Positions 1 to 7,424 of a DNA stretch of 62,341 bases are shown one piece after another. Both the position numbers and the translations under genes were made by a program. The DNA comes from an uncultured bacterium (GTDB lineage Bacteria; Verrucomicrobiota; Lentisphaeria; Victivallales; Victivallaceae), in assembly GCA_949297015.1 (NCBI GenBank), contig CASFRF010000089.1, positions 1-62,341 on the forward strand, in the 5' to 3' direction. Below the pieces are notes generated by a model that saw nothing but the letters and a program-made list of their open reading frames with translations, was not told the DNA's origin and made no database searches. The first letter of the stretch is position 1; every line of letters begins with the position of its first letter.

Positions 1-260
1 CAGCCGGTCAGCGGCGTCAGCGCCGTCACCAGAGCCGCGGCCTCCGGCCCCTCCGGCCACAGCGCCGGGCGCGGTTCCTGCGCGGTCAGCACCGGCAGCA
101 GCGCGGTGATGAAGTAGTTGAAGGCCTGACGGCGGTCATAGCGCTCCGGAGCCGACTCCGGAGCGGTGATCGCACCGGGGGGCGGCGTGCCATCGGGCAA
201 GCTCCAGCACCCGGTCAGCAGCGACGTCGCGATCAGCAGGATGCCGCAGCGGCGCTTCAC
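1..260 (-). CDS. putative lipoprotein, 5' part only
   Basis: The window edge cuts this gene, leaving 86 codons from the start. It opens with GTG at 260, which overlaps the murD stop as GTGA. The product begins with a positively charged stretch (MKRRCG), then a hydrophobic run ending in LLTGC, a good lipobox with the lipidated Cys at residue 18. A Pro/Ala-rich linker follows, then an unrecognised region. I do not recognise the family. Position directly behind murD suggests an envelope role and co-expression with murD, but this is inference only. Confidence 0.6.
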   Translation of the reverse strand, partial: MKRRCGILLIATSLLTGCWSLPDGTPPPGAITAPESAPERYDRRQAFNYFITALLPVLTAQEPRPALWPEGPEAAALVTALTPLTG

Positions 261-1498
261 AGCACCTCCCGAATCAGCTCGGCAAAGCGCTCGCCGCGCT
301 CCTGATAGTTCTTGAACAGGTCCATGCTGGCGCAGGCCGGTGAGAGCAGTACCACCTCCCCCGGCTGGGCCGCCTCGGCGGCCGCCCGCACCGCGGCGGC
401 GAAGTCCGTCCCGAAATCGGTCATCGGCACCAGCCCCGAGAGCGCGGCACCGATCCGCGACCGGGCCTGCCCATACAAATACAGATGTTTGAGATACGGC
501 GCCCCCGGACGCAGTTCGGTAAAATCCATCGCCTTGTCCAGACCGCCCGCCAGCAGATGGATGTTGGCCCGGGGTTCCGGAGCGATCGCCTTCAAGGCGG
601 CGATCACCGCCGCAGGGTTGGTGGCCTTGGAGTCGTCGATCGCCACAATGCAGTTGACCTGACAGACCGTCTCCAGCCGGTGACGTCCGGTGCTGAAGCG
701 GCGCAGCGCCTCGAGGAACTCCGGCTCGAAGAACTTCGCCGCCGGCGCCACCCGGGCGGCCAGTTCGAGCGCCGCCAGCGTATTCTCCAGATTGTGCGCT
801 CCCTTGAGCGCCATCGTGCCGTACTCGAGCAGCGGCAACCCGTCCAGAAAGATGGTGCCGCAGTTTTCGACCACCCGGGGCACGCCCTCCGGCGGCAGAC
901 TGCGGCCGAAGATCCGGTTGGCGGGAGCCACCCCGTGGAAAATCCGGCGTTTGACCGCCTCGTACTCGGCCATGCCGCCGGGATAACGATCCAGATGGTC
1001 CGACCCCAAGTTCAACAGCACCGCCGCTTCCGGGGAAAAGTCGCGCACCGCCTCCAGCTGAAAGGAACTCACTTCGATCACCGGCAAAGTTTCCGGAGGC
1101 CGTTTGTGCTCGCTGACCTCGGCGGCGATCTCACTCAACGGCAGCCCGATGTTGCCGGCTGCCACCGCGGGAAAGCCTAGATGCTGCAACAACCAGGTGG
1201 TCAACTCGGTGGTGGTGGTCTTGCCGTTGGTCCCGGTGATCGCCAGATAGCGCCCCGGGAAGTGGCGGGCGGCGAACTCCAGTTCGCTGATGATCTCACA
1301 TCCGGCCGCCCGGGCCCGTCCCAGCAGCGGCGAATCGGGACGGATTCCCGGACTCAATACCACCAGCGAACCGGAGGGGATCTCCGGCGGCTCCAGATCG
1401 CCGTCAGAGGCCAGTACAAACTTCAACTTTGCCGCCACCGCCAGTTTCGCCGCGGCTCTTCCGCTTAAGCCGCGCCCCAGAATCACCACTTTATCCAT
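257..1498 (-). CDS. murD: UDP-N-acetylmuramoyl-L-alanine--D-glutamate ligase
   Basis: Cytoplasmic Mur ligase that adds D-glutamate to UDP-MurNAc-L-Ala in peptidoglycan precursor synthesis. The 413-residue product has the N-terminal nucleotide-binding fold start (VVILGRGLSGRAA), the ATP-binding loop GTNGKTT at about residues 89-95, the central motif EVSSFQLE and the C-terminal Mur ligase part with SPACASMD near the end. Length is a little short of the usual 430-450 residues but the landmarks are present. It is transcribed leftward from a promoter at 1542-1569 and is translationally coupled to a downstream lipoprotein gene. The neighbouring window probably holds more cell-wall genes. Confidence 0.95.
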   Translation of the reverse strand: MDKVVILGRGLSGRAAAKLAVAAKLKFVLASDGDLEPPEIPSGSLVVLSPGIRPDSPLLGRARAAGCEIISELEFAARHFPGRYLAITGTNGKTTTTELTTWLLQHLGFPAVAAGNIGLPLSEIAAEVSEHKRPPETLPVIEVSSFQLEAVRDFSPEAAVLLNLGSDHLDRYPGGMAEYEAVKRRIFHGVAPANRIFGRSLPPEGVPRVVENCGTIFLDGLPLLEYGTMALKGAHNLENTLAALELAARVAPAAKFFEPEFLEALRRFSTGRHRLETVCQVNCIVAIDDSKATNPAAVIAALKAIAPEPRANIHLLAGGLDKAMDFTELRPGAPYLKHLYLYGQARSRIGAALSGLVPMTDFGTDFAAAVRAAAEAAQPGEVVLLSPACASMDLFKNYQERGERFAELIREVL

Positions 1499-1541
1499 CT
1501 TTCCCCGACCCTCTTCCTGCCGTCACGCCGACGCGTTTTAG

Positions 1542-1569
1542 AAGATACCTCCGATTTGCCGAAATTCAA
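1542..1569 (-). promoter_or_regulatory. predicted promoter of murD
   Basis: TTGAAT, 16-bp spacer, TATCTT on the minus strand. The predicted start lies near 1535, giving a leader of about 37 nt before the murD ATG. Confidence 0.45.
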
Positions 1570-1613
1570 GCCCGGAGCCGAATAAACGCCGCATTCCCGA
1601 TGACCGCGACGGC

Positions 1614-1642
1614 TTGCAAATCCACGGCTTCAGCGATATATT
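1614..1642 (+). promoter_or_regulatory. predicted promoter of the MATE exporter gene
   Basis: TTGCAA, 17-bp spacer, TATATT. The predicted start is near 1649, about 36 nt ahead of the first possible start codon. Confidence 0.55.
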
Positions 1643-1684
1643 GATCACTTTACAAATTCTCCATCTTCAGCCCGGAGTCTCAGC

Positions 1685-3034
1685 GTGCAAACCATGGATT
1701 TATCGCAACTCAGCTGCCGGAAGCTCTGGCAACTCACCTGGCCGGTGATGGTCAGTCTGCTGATCCAGCAGCTGATCGGCATGACCGACGCCGCCTTTCT
1801 GGGGCGGGTCGGCGAAATCGAGCTCGGAGCAGCCGCGCTGGGCAGCGTCTGTTACCTCGGACTCTACATCCTCGGCTTCGGCTTCAGTCTCGGCGCACAG
1901 ATCATCATCGGCCGCCGCAACGGCGAAGGCAACTTTCAAGCGATCGGGCCGCTCTTCTTCTGCGGCCGCCGCTTCAGTCTGCTCCTGGCGGGACTCCTGG
2001 CCCTGGCCGGCTACGTCCTGCTTCCGGCAATTCTGCGTCCAACCATCCACTCTCCGGCAGTGCTGGAAGCGGTCATCACCTACTTGTTCTGGCGGCTGCC
2101 CGGACTTTTCATGACCTTTCCGGGCGTCATGTACCGGGCCTTCTTCGTCGGCGTGGCCGATACCAGAATTCTGACTTGGAGCGGAGTCGCCACGCTGCTG
2201 ACCAACCTCGCTCTCAACGATCTCTTGATCTTCGGGAAATTCGGCTTCCCGGAGCTCGGAATCGCCGGCGCCGCGCTCGCCTCGGTCCTCGCCGAAGGGG
2301 CCGGTCTGTTCGCCTTGATTCTCTACACCCGGCTCCGGGTCGACCGTCAGCGCTACGCGCTCGATCGCCGCAACCGATTCCAGCGGCAGTGGCCGTTGCT
2401 GCGTGAAATTCTGAACACCTCGTTCTGGACCATGTTGCAGCTGTTTCTGGCGGTCGCGGTCTGGTTCTCGTTCTTTCTGGCGGTGGAACACCTCGGCGAA
2501 CGGCAGCTGGCCGCGGTCAACATCCTGCGAAATCTGGCCAACTTCCCATTCATGATCTTCAGCGCCTTCGCCACCGTGGGCGGCTCGCTGGTCAGCAACC
2601 TGATCGGCGCCGGAAAGGGAGACCAGCTTTTCGCCCTGCTGCGTCGGCTGCTCAAACTGGCGCTCCCGGGAACCTCCTGCTTCCTGCTGCTGCTGGTCTG
2701 CTTTCCCGATCTGATCCTGCGAATCTTCACCGATCGCCCGGAGCTGATCGCAACCACCCGCGACGCCATGTACGCGCTGGTCATCAACGCCCTGATCCAG
2801 ACCGTGGCCTATGTGCTGTTCAACGCCGTCTCTGGAACCGGCAACACCCGGGTGGCGCTGGGAATTGAACTGGCGGCTTCGGCGGCCTACAGCGTCGTGG
2901 TCTATTTCGTCGTCATCCGCGCCCGGGCCGAGGTCGGACTCTGCTGGCTCTGCGACGGCCTCTATGCCGTGGTGCTGGGAAGTCTTTCCTGGTGCTACCT
3001 GCGCAGCGGGCGCTGGCGCAACCGCCAAGTCTGA
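1685..3034 (+). CDS. MATE family multidrug/toxin efflux transporter
   Basis: Integral membrane antiporter of the MATE (multidrug and toxic compound extrusion) family, which exports cationic compounds using an H+ or Na+ gradient. The 449-residue product is hydrophobic throughout with about 12 membrane segments. It shows typical MATE features: an N-terminal LWQLTWPVMVSLLIQQLIG segment, GMTDAAFLGRVGE in loop 1, and a pseudo-symmetric second half beginning near residue 230. GTG at 1685 is the furthest upstream start; ATG at 1694 is also possible and gives MDLSQLSCRKLW. The substrate cannot be predicted. It diverges from murD across a 186-bp gap holding both promoters. Confidence 0.88.
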   Translation: MQTMDLSQLSCRKLWQLTWPVMVSLLIQQLIGMTDAAFLGRVGEIELGAAALGSVCYLGLYILGFGFSLGAQIIIGRRNGEGNFQAIGPLFFCGRRFSLLLAGLLALAGYVLLPAILRPTIHSPAVLEAVITYLFWRLPGLFMTFPGVMYRAFFVGVADTRILTWSGVATLLTNLALNDLLIFGKFGFPELGIAGAALASVLAEGAGLFALILYTRLRVDRQRYALDRRNRFQRQWPLLREILNTSFWTMLQLFLAVAVWFSFFLAVEHLGERQLAAVNILRNLANFPFMIFSAFATVGGSLVSNLIGAGKGDQLFALLRRLLKLALPGTSCFLLLLVCFPDLILRIFTDRPELIATTRDAMYALVINALIQTVAYVLFNAVSGTGNTRVALGIELAASAAYSVVVYFVVIRARAEVGLCWLCDGLYAVVLGSLSWCYLRSGRWRNRQV

Positions 3035-3217
3035 GACCGCACCCGGCGAACCCGACCGCGTCCAGCCGCAAACAACGAATCGGATCCCGGCCGCGCGCAG
3101 TGCCCCGGCTCCCCCGGCTCCCCACCCGCCGTTTCTACCGGTTTGCCGACCTCCCGCCTCCGGCATCACCTGCCGCTTGCCGGTACGCCCTGACGGCGGA
3201 TCTGCTGAACCGCAGAC

Positions 3218-3251
3218 AAAAAAGAACGGGCTCCGATTGCTCGGAGCCCGT
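3218..3251 (-). terminator. Rho-independent terminator of the prepilin-like gene
   Basis: A perfect 11-bp stem (3226-3236 with 3241-3251, loop TTGC) is followed on the minus strand by two bases and six T residues. It lies about 45 bp beyond the stop of the leftward prepilin-like gene. Confidence 0.85.
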
Positions 3252-3257
3252 AGCCTC

Positions 3258-3276
3258 AGAGGAGCTTAGCTCCTCT
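3258..3276 (-). other. hairpin in the prepilin-like gene 3' UTR
   Basis: AGAGGAGC and GCTCCTCT pair around a 3-nt loop, just upstream of the terminator hairpin on the minus strand. It has no T-tract. It could stabilise the 3' end of the transcript. Confidence 0.4.
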
Positions 3277-3297
3277 TCTCATCCTATCCGATTCGGA

Positions 3298-3897
3298 TTA
3301 GGACTCGGGGTTCGGCGGCATGAAGCTGTACCCACGGTTCTCACCGGTGTACCAGTTGGCGCCGACGTAGCCGCTCACATGACCGTCGTGGAACAGGATG
3401 TTGCCGTAGTCGGAGTGGTTCGGCGCATTGCCGTTGCGGGTATCATCGGTGCTGCCCCAGATATCCGAAGCCACGCCCGAATCGGCCCGCCCGAACGCAT
3501 TGCTGTCACCTTCCATCATCCCGCCGGCGAAGGCATAGTCCAAGTTGGCATCCACCGAGTTGGCGCTGACATAGTTCAGCGGCACGGTACCGGACCCACG
3601 GGTGGTGGTCGAGGACGGGCAGGTGTAGACCGCGTAGTCGGTCAGGTAGTTCTGCTTGCGCAGGATTTCCAGACCGTAGTCGCAGTTATCGATCTTGCCG
3701 TTCGGGAAGCGGTCGGCATAGTCGATCGTGTACTGCTTGATCGCCAGACCGATCTGCTTGAGGTTGCTGACGCAAGAAATCCGCCGCGCCTTTTCACGGG
3801 CGGAGTTCAGAGCCGGCAGCAACATCCCGGCGAGAATCGCGATGATGGCGATCACCACCAGGAGTTCGATAAGGGTGAACCCACGACTTTTCTTCAT
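3298..3897 (-). CDS. prepilin-like protein with H-X9-DG tail
   Basis: A 199-residue type II pseudopilin/major-pilin-like protein of the kind abundant in Planctomycetes and Lentisphaerae. [20 protein letters not shown] is a classic type III leader with Gly before Phe for prepilin peptidase cleavage and methylation. The long hydrophobic helix is followed by a globular part with four Cys and the C-terminal [14 protein letters not shown], which fits H-X9-DG exactly. The ATG at 3897 is chosen because AAAGGAG lies 7 nt upstream and the leader is then short; an in-frame start at 3984 would add 29 unlikely residues. It is monocistronic, with its own promoter and terminator. The exact role (surface fibre, secretion or uptake) is unknown. 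Confidence 0.85.
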   Translation of the reverse strand: MKKSRGFTLIELLVVIAIIAILAGMLLPALNSAREKARRISCVSNLKQIGLAIKQYTIDYADRFPNGKIDNCDYGLEILRKQNYLTDYAVYTCPSSTTTRGSGTVPLNYVSANSVDANLDYAFAGGMMEGDSNAFGRADSGVASDIWGSTDDTRNGNAPNHSDYGNILFHDGHVSGYVGANWYTGENRGYSFMPPNPES

Positions 3898-4309
3898 TTC
3901 ACATCTCCTTTGATTTCGTTTTCCCGGACACCATAGCGGTTCATTTTCAGCCTCATGTCCTGAACACTTCGCATATTTTAGCAAACTTTTTTTGAAAAAG
4001 CAAGCACCCGGCCGACTTTTTTCGATTTTTTTTTGGATTTCCTCCGATGAACTGATTTTTTACTGCATTTAAACAAACAAAAATACAGCATAATAAAGTT
4101 TTTCTTCTGTCCGCAGTCCGGAAAAAGATCTACTGCGGACCCTGAAAAATGATAAAAGAGAGCAGAAAAAGGATAAAATCAGGCATGCAAACGGAGAAAA
4201 ACCCGCTATTCTTAAGTATATTAGGAATGTAAGGAAGAGGAGCGTCGCGGTCCGGCGAGGAGTTTTCACCGTGGCCGCCGCCAAACCCAACGACAAGGAC
4301 AACCGATCT
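3898..4309. other. 412-bp AT-rich intergenic region between divergent genes
   Basis: It holds the prepilin-like Shine-Dalgarno and promoter, runs of T around 3986-4060, and a 9-bp inverted repeat (GTCCGCAGT at 4109-4117 with ACTGCGGAC at 4132-4140, 14-nt loop). No T-tract follows the inverted repeat on either strand, so it reads more like an operator or RNA structure than a terminator. A TATATT at 4217-4222 may be the -10 of the rightward gene, but no convincing -35 precedes it. No gene is visible. Confidence 0.5.
3975..4003 (-). promoter_or_regulatory. predicted promoter of the prepilin-like gene
   Basis: TTGCTT, 17-bp spacer, TAAAAT on the minus strand. The predicted start is near 3968, giving a leader of about 70 nt. 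Confidence 0.5.
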
Positions 4310-5452
4310 ATGAGCAACGCAAACCTCACCCCCATTCGCCCCCCCTGGCCCGGCACCATGACTGCCCGGGAGCGGTTTCTCCGGCAGCTGAACTTCCAGC
4401 CGGTCGACCGTTGTTACAACATGGAGTTCGGCTACTGGGACGAAAATTTCACCGAATGGAAGATGTTCCGCGAACACGGCATCACCAACAACGAGGAGGC
4501 CGACCGGTTTTTCAGCTTCGATCCGCTGCCGATCATCGGCGGCCCGACCTGGATGGAGCCGCCCTTCCCCAATGAGATCATCGAGCAGCGCGGTGAGTAC
4601 AACATCATCCGCAACGCCGACGGACTTCTGGCGGAGGTGCCGCGCGACGGCCACGACACCATTCCCCACTACCTCAAGTCGAGCATCGTCACCCCCGACG
4701 ACTGGAAACGCTGCCGGGAGGAGCGGTTCCGGACCGGGCGGAAAATCGATCTGGCGCCGCTGCTGGCGCAGCATCCGCGCGAACGCGACTATCCGCTGGG
4801 CATCTGGTGCGGCTCGATGATCGGGAAAATCCGCGACATGCTGACGTTCGAGGGACTCTGCTACGCCGTCTACGACTATCCGGAGATGGTCGAGGACATG
4901 GTCGAGCGCTGCTGCGTGCTGGTGGAGGAGGCGCTGGACCAGCTGCTGCCGCACTTCGATTTCGACTTCGCGGCGGGCTGGGAGGACATCTGTTTCAAAA
5001 ACGGTCCGATCGTGCCGGTGGATTTCTTTGAACAGGTGGTGGCGCCCCGATATGCGCGGATCAACCGTAAACTCAAGCAGTACGGCGTCAAGATCTGGTA
5101 CATGGACTGCGACGGCGACGTCCGGCCGCTGCTGCCGAGCTTTTTGAACAACGGCATCAACTGTCTGTTCCCCTTTGAAGTGATGGGCTGCGCCCATCCC
5201 GGGGAGCTGCTCGACCAGTATCCGGGGCAGCTGCGGATCATGGGCGGCGTGGACAAGATCCAGCTGGGCAGCGGCCGGCCGGCGATCCGGCGCTATCTGG
5301 AATCGCTGGTGCCCTATGTGGAGCGCGGCGGGTTCATCCCGTTCTGCGATCACCGCTGTCCGCCCAACGTGCCGGAGGAGGACTACCTCTACTATCTGGA
5401 CCTCAAACGGGAGATGTTCGGACTCGGTTCCGCGCTCTATCCGGAAAAATAA
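4310..5452 (+). CDS. URO-D superfamily (methyltransferase-like) protein
   Basis: A 380-residue protein of the uroporphyrinogen decarboxylase superfamily. It has the family opening MTARERFLRQLNFQPVDR near residue 17, then GGPTWMEPP, IMGGVDK and the C-terminal FIPFCDHRCPPNVPEEDY. The true haem-enzyme N-terminal RQAGR signature is absent. It therefore belongs with the divergent URO-D-like or corrinoid methyltransferase-like branch rather than HemE; the substrate is unknown. ATG at 4310 has AAGGAC about 9 nt upstream. GTG at 4271, behind AGGAG at 8 nt, is a real alternative adding 13 residues. It is followed after 20 bp by the nitroreductase gene, so the two are probably an operon. Confidence 0.75.
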   Translation: MSNANLTPIRPPWPGTMTARERFLRQLNFQPVDRCYNMEFGYWDENFTEWKMFREHGITNNEEADRFFSFDPLPIIGGPTWMEPPFPNEIIEQRGEYNIIRNADGLLAEVPRDGHDTIPHYLKSSIVTPDDWKRCREERFRTGRKIDLAPLLAQHPRERDYPLGIWCGSMIGKIRDMLTFEGLCYAVYDYPEMVEDMVERCCVLVEEALDQLLPHFDFDFAAGWEDICFKNGPIVPVDFFEQVVAPRYARINRKLKQYGVKIWYMDCDGDVRPLLPSFLNNGINCLFPFEVMGCAHPGELLDQYPGQLRIMGGVDKIQLGSGRPAIRRYLESLVPYVERGGFIPFCDHRCPPNVPEEDYLYYLDLKREMFGLGSALYPEK

Positions 5453-5472
5453 CCATACAGGAGGGGAAAGTT

Positions 5473-6108
5473 ATGAAAAAATGGATGCTGTCGCTCATGG
5501 CCGCCGCACTGCTGCCCGCGCTCACGGGGGCTCCGCCGGAGTCAATTCCGCTGCCCGCCGCAGAGAAAACCGGCGGCATGCCGCTGCGGCAGGCGATCAC
5601 CGCCCGGGCGAGCGCCCGCAATATGGGCGACCGGAAACTGCCGGACCAGGTGCTTTCCAACTTGCTCTACGCCGCCGCCGGGGTCACCCGCCCCGACGGC
5701 AGACGGAGCATTCCGACCGCCCGCAACCTTCAGGATCTGACCGTCTACGCCGTGCTGCCCGAAGGGGCCTACGAATATCTGCCGCGCGAGCACGCGCTGC
5801 GGCTCTGCGCCGCGGGCGATCTGCGGGGGGAGTGCGGACTCCAGCAGGCGATGCACGCCCGAGCGGCGGTGGTGCTGGTCTACGTCTCCGACCGGAGCAA
5901 GCTCGGCGACCTGCCGGAATCGGATCAGCTCTTCTACTCGGGCATTCACGCCGGCAGCGCCTTGCAGAACGTCTACTTGTCGGCGGCCGATCAGGGGCTG
6001 GCCACGGTGGTCTGCGGCTCGGTGAACCGCGAGGCGCTGGCCCGGGCGTTGAAGTTGCCGGAAACACGCCGGGTGCTGCTGACGCAGCCGCTCGGCTACG
6101 CCAGATAG
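5473..6108 (+). CDS. exported nitroreductase-family protein (SagB/ThcOx-like)
   Basis: A 211-residue FMN-dependent nitroreductase-fold protein. An N-terminal signal peptide (MKKWMLSLMAAALLPALTGA) predicts export. The family core follows: PLRQAITARASARNM at about residue 36, LSNLLYAAAGVTRPDGRR with the usual PTARNLQDL, and the C-terminal LATVVCGSVNREALARAL and LLTQPLGYAR. It matches the short secreted nitroreductase type seen in gut anaerobes; the substrate is unknown. The AGGAGGGG stretch upstream gives a strong ribosome site. Its last 13 bp overlap the 3' end of the opposite-strand terminase gene, so the two transcripts converge. Confidence 0.75.
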   Translation: MKKWMLSLMAAALLPALTGAPPESIPLPAAEKTGGMPLRQAITARASARNMGDRKLPDQVLSNLLYAAAGVTRPDGRRSIPTARNLQDLTVYAVLPEGAYEYLPREHALRLCAAGDLRGECGLQQAMHARAAVVLVYVSDRSKLGDLPESDQLFYSGIHAGSALQNVYLSAADQGLATVVCGSVNREALARALKLPETRRVLLTQPLGYAR

Positions 6109-7346
6109 AAACGCCCCGGCGCACCGCGCTCGACCAGCTCGGTGAGCGCCCAGACCAGCGCATCGAGCCGGTCGGGGCTGTCGGCGACGCCGGGTTGATA
6201 GTTGCAGAGCTGGTCCTCCAGCTCGGGAAAACGCCCGACATGGTGGACCAGTTGCCGCTCATAAAGCGCGGCCGCCGGTTCGGCCCGGGTGATCTTGCCG
6301 TGGGCGGCCCGGACCGCGCGATACGGCAGCTCGGGGGCGAGACCGCGCAGCACGCTTTCGATCAGTTCGCCGCCGTTGTTGCACTCGCCGACCACCCGGT
6401 CGGCCCGGAATTCGCGGGCGGCGGCGACCACGGCCGCGGCCCAAGCGGCGGGGGTGCCGTGGAGCGACCGGTCGCCGAGCACATAGAAGTGACCGTCGGG
6501 GGCGCGGGCGGCGGCGACGATTCCGGTCTCGTCGGCGCCGGGCGCGGAGCTGACCGCCGGATCGAGTCCGATCACCACCCGGCAGAGCGAGGCGGGGGCG
6601 GCGGCGACCCGGGTCCGGTCGAGCCAGGAGCGCTGCCAGAGCGCCCCTTCGCGATCGTCGAGGAAGCGGCCCTCGAGGAAGCGGCGGCGCTGCCGCTCGG
6701 GGAGCGTGGCCAGCGTCTCTTCGAGATAGCCGGGAGGGAGATTGACCCGGTTGCCGGCGGGATTCATCAGGAATCCGGCATAGTTATCGGGGTTGGGCAG
6801 CGGCTGTTCCGACTCGGGGTCGCGCTTGGCCACGAAGAGCTTGTAGCTCCAGTGGGAGGTTCCGGCGGGATTGCAGTCGAACCAGGCGCGGTTGACCAGT
6901 GCGGTGCGCTGAGCCAGCCGGGTCAGCGCGGTGGTGACCGCCGGATAGGAGATTTCGGAGCACTCGTTGAAGTAGAGCGTGGCGAACTCGCGACCGAGGA
7001 TTTTGTCGACCCGCTCCGCGGTGTCGAGGCCGCCGAACCAGATCTCCGAGCGGTTGGGCAGAATCACCCGGCCGTCGCCGCGGTCGGCTTCGAGCCGGAG
7101 CCGCGGGAAGGCCAGCTGGACCACTTTGGGGAGGGTGTCCAGCCAGATCGACTGCCGGACCGCATTGAAGCGGAGCCGCAACACGGCGTGGCGGCTCCCG
7201 GGCTCGCGCAGCGCGCGGACCAGCAGCGCGTAGATCAGAATAAAGGTTTTCCCGGAGCGGGAGCCGCCGAACAGCAGCACGTTCCGGGCGGGACCGGCCA
7301 GCAGGGCCAGGGCACGCTGCTGGTCGGGCGTCTTTTTCAGGGGCAT
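6096..7346 (-). CDS. orphan phage-type terminase large subunit
   Basis: A 416-residue protein with both halves of a phage DNA-packaging motor. The N-terminal ATPase has Walker A FGGSRSGKT at about residues 26-34 and Walker B LYFNECSE, followed by a coupling region. The C-terminal RNase H-like nuclease has VVIGLDPAV, then GECNNGG, and SPDRLDALVWAL, which carry the expected acidic metal ligands. The ATG at 7346 is chosen because AAGGA lies 7 nt upstream and a good promoter precedes it; longer in-frame extensions only read antisense to the next gene. No small terminase, portal, capsid or integrase gene is visible on either side. It may be a domesticated or relic phage gene, but the reading frame is intact. 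Confidence 0.85.
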   Translation of the reverse strand: MPLKKTPDQQRALALLAGPARNVLLFGGSRSGKTFILIYALLVRALREPGSRHAVLRLRFNAVRQSIWLDTLPKVVQLAFPRLRLEADRGDGRVILPNRSEIWFGGLDTAERVDKILGREFATLYFNECSEISYPAVTTALTRLAQRTALVNRAWFDCNPAGTSHWSYKLFVAKRDPESEQPLPNPDNYAGFLMNPAGNRVNLPPGYLEETLATLPERQRRRFLEGRFLDDREGALWQRSWLDRTRVAAAPASLCRVVIGLDPAVSSAPGADETGIVAAARAPDGHFYVLGDRSLHGTPAAWAAAVVAAAREFRADRVVGECNNGGELIESVLRGLAPELPYRAVRAAHGKITRAEPAAALYERQLVHHVGRFPELEDQLCNYQPGVADSPDRLDALVWALTELVERGAPGRFYLA

Positions 7347-7355
7347 GAAAAGTCC

Positions 7356-7383
7356 TTGAACTTGGTTTTTTTTATGGTACTGT
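7356..7383 (+). promoter_or_regulatory. predicted promoter of the ASKHA-protein gene
   Basis: TTGAAC, 16-bp spacer, TACTGT. The predicted start is near 7390. It overlaps the divergent terminase promoter. Confidence 0.35.
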
Positions 7384-7396
7384 AACGTTTTGTCAA
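7369..7396 (-). promoter_or_regulatory. predicted promoter of the terminase gene
   Basis: Consensus TTGACA, 16-bp spacer, TAAAAA on the minus strand. The predicted start is near 7362, a 16-nt leader that includes the AAGGA ribosome site. This suggests the lone terminase gene can still be expressed. Confidence 0.5.
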
Positions 7397-7424
7397 CCAG
7401 GCAACCGGGGAGCAAACCGAAATC

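Noticed and set aside
4194..4222. Promoter of the URO-D-like gene at TATATT 4217-4222
   Set aside because: No acceptable -35 stands at 15-19 bp upstream, so it is mentioned only in the intergenic entry.
7384..7424. Cobalamin riboswitch ahead of the ASKHA gene
   Set aside because: The predicted leader is only about 35 nt, far too short.
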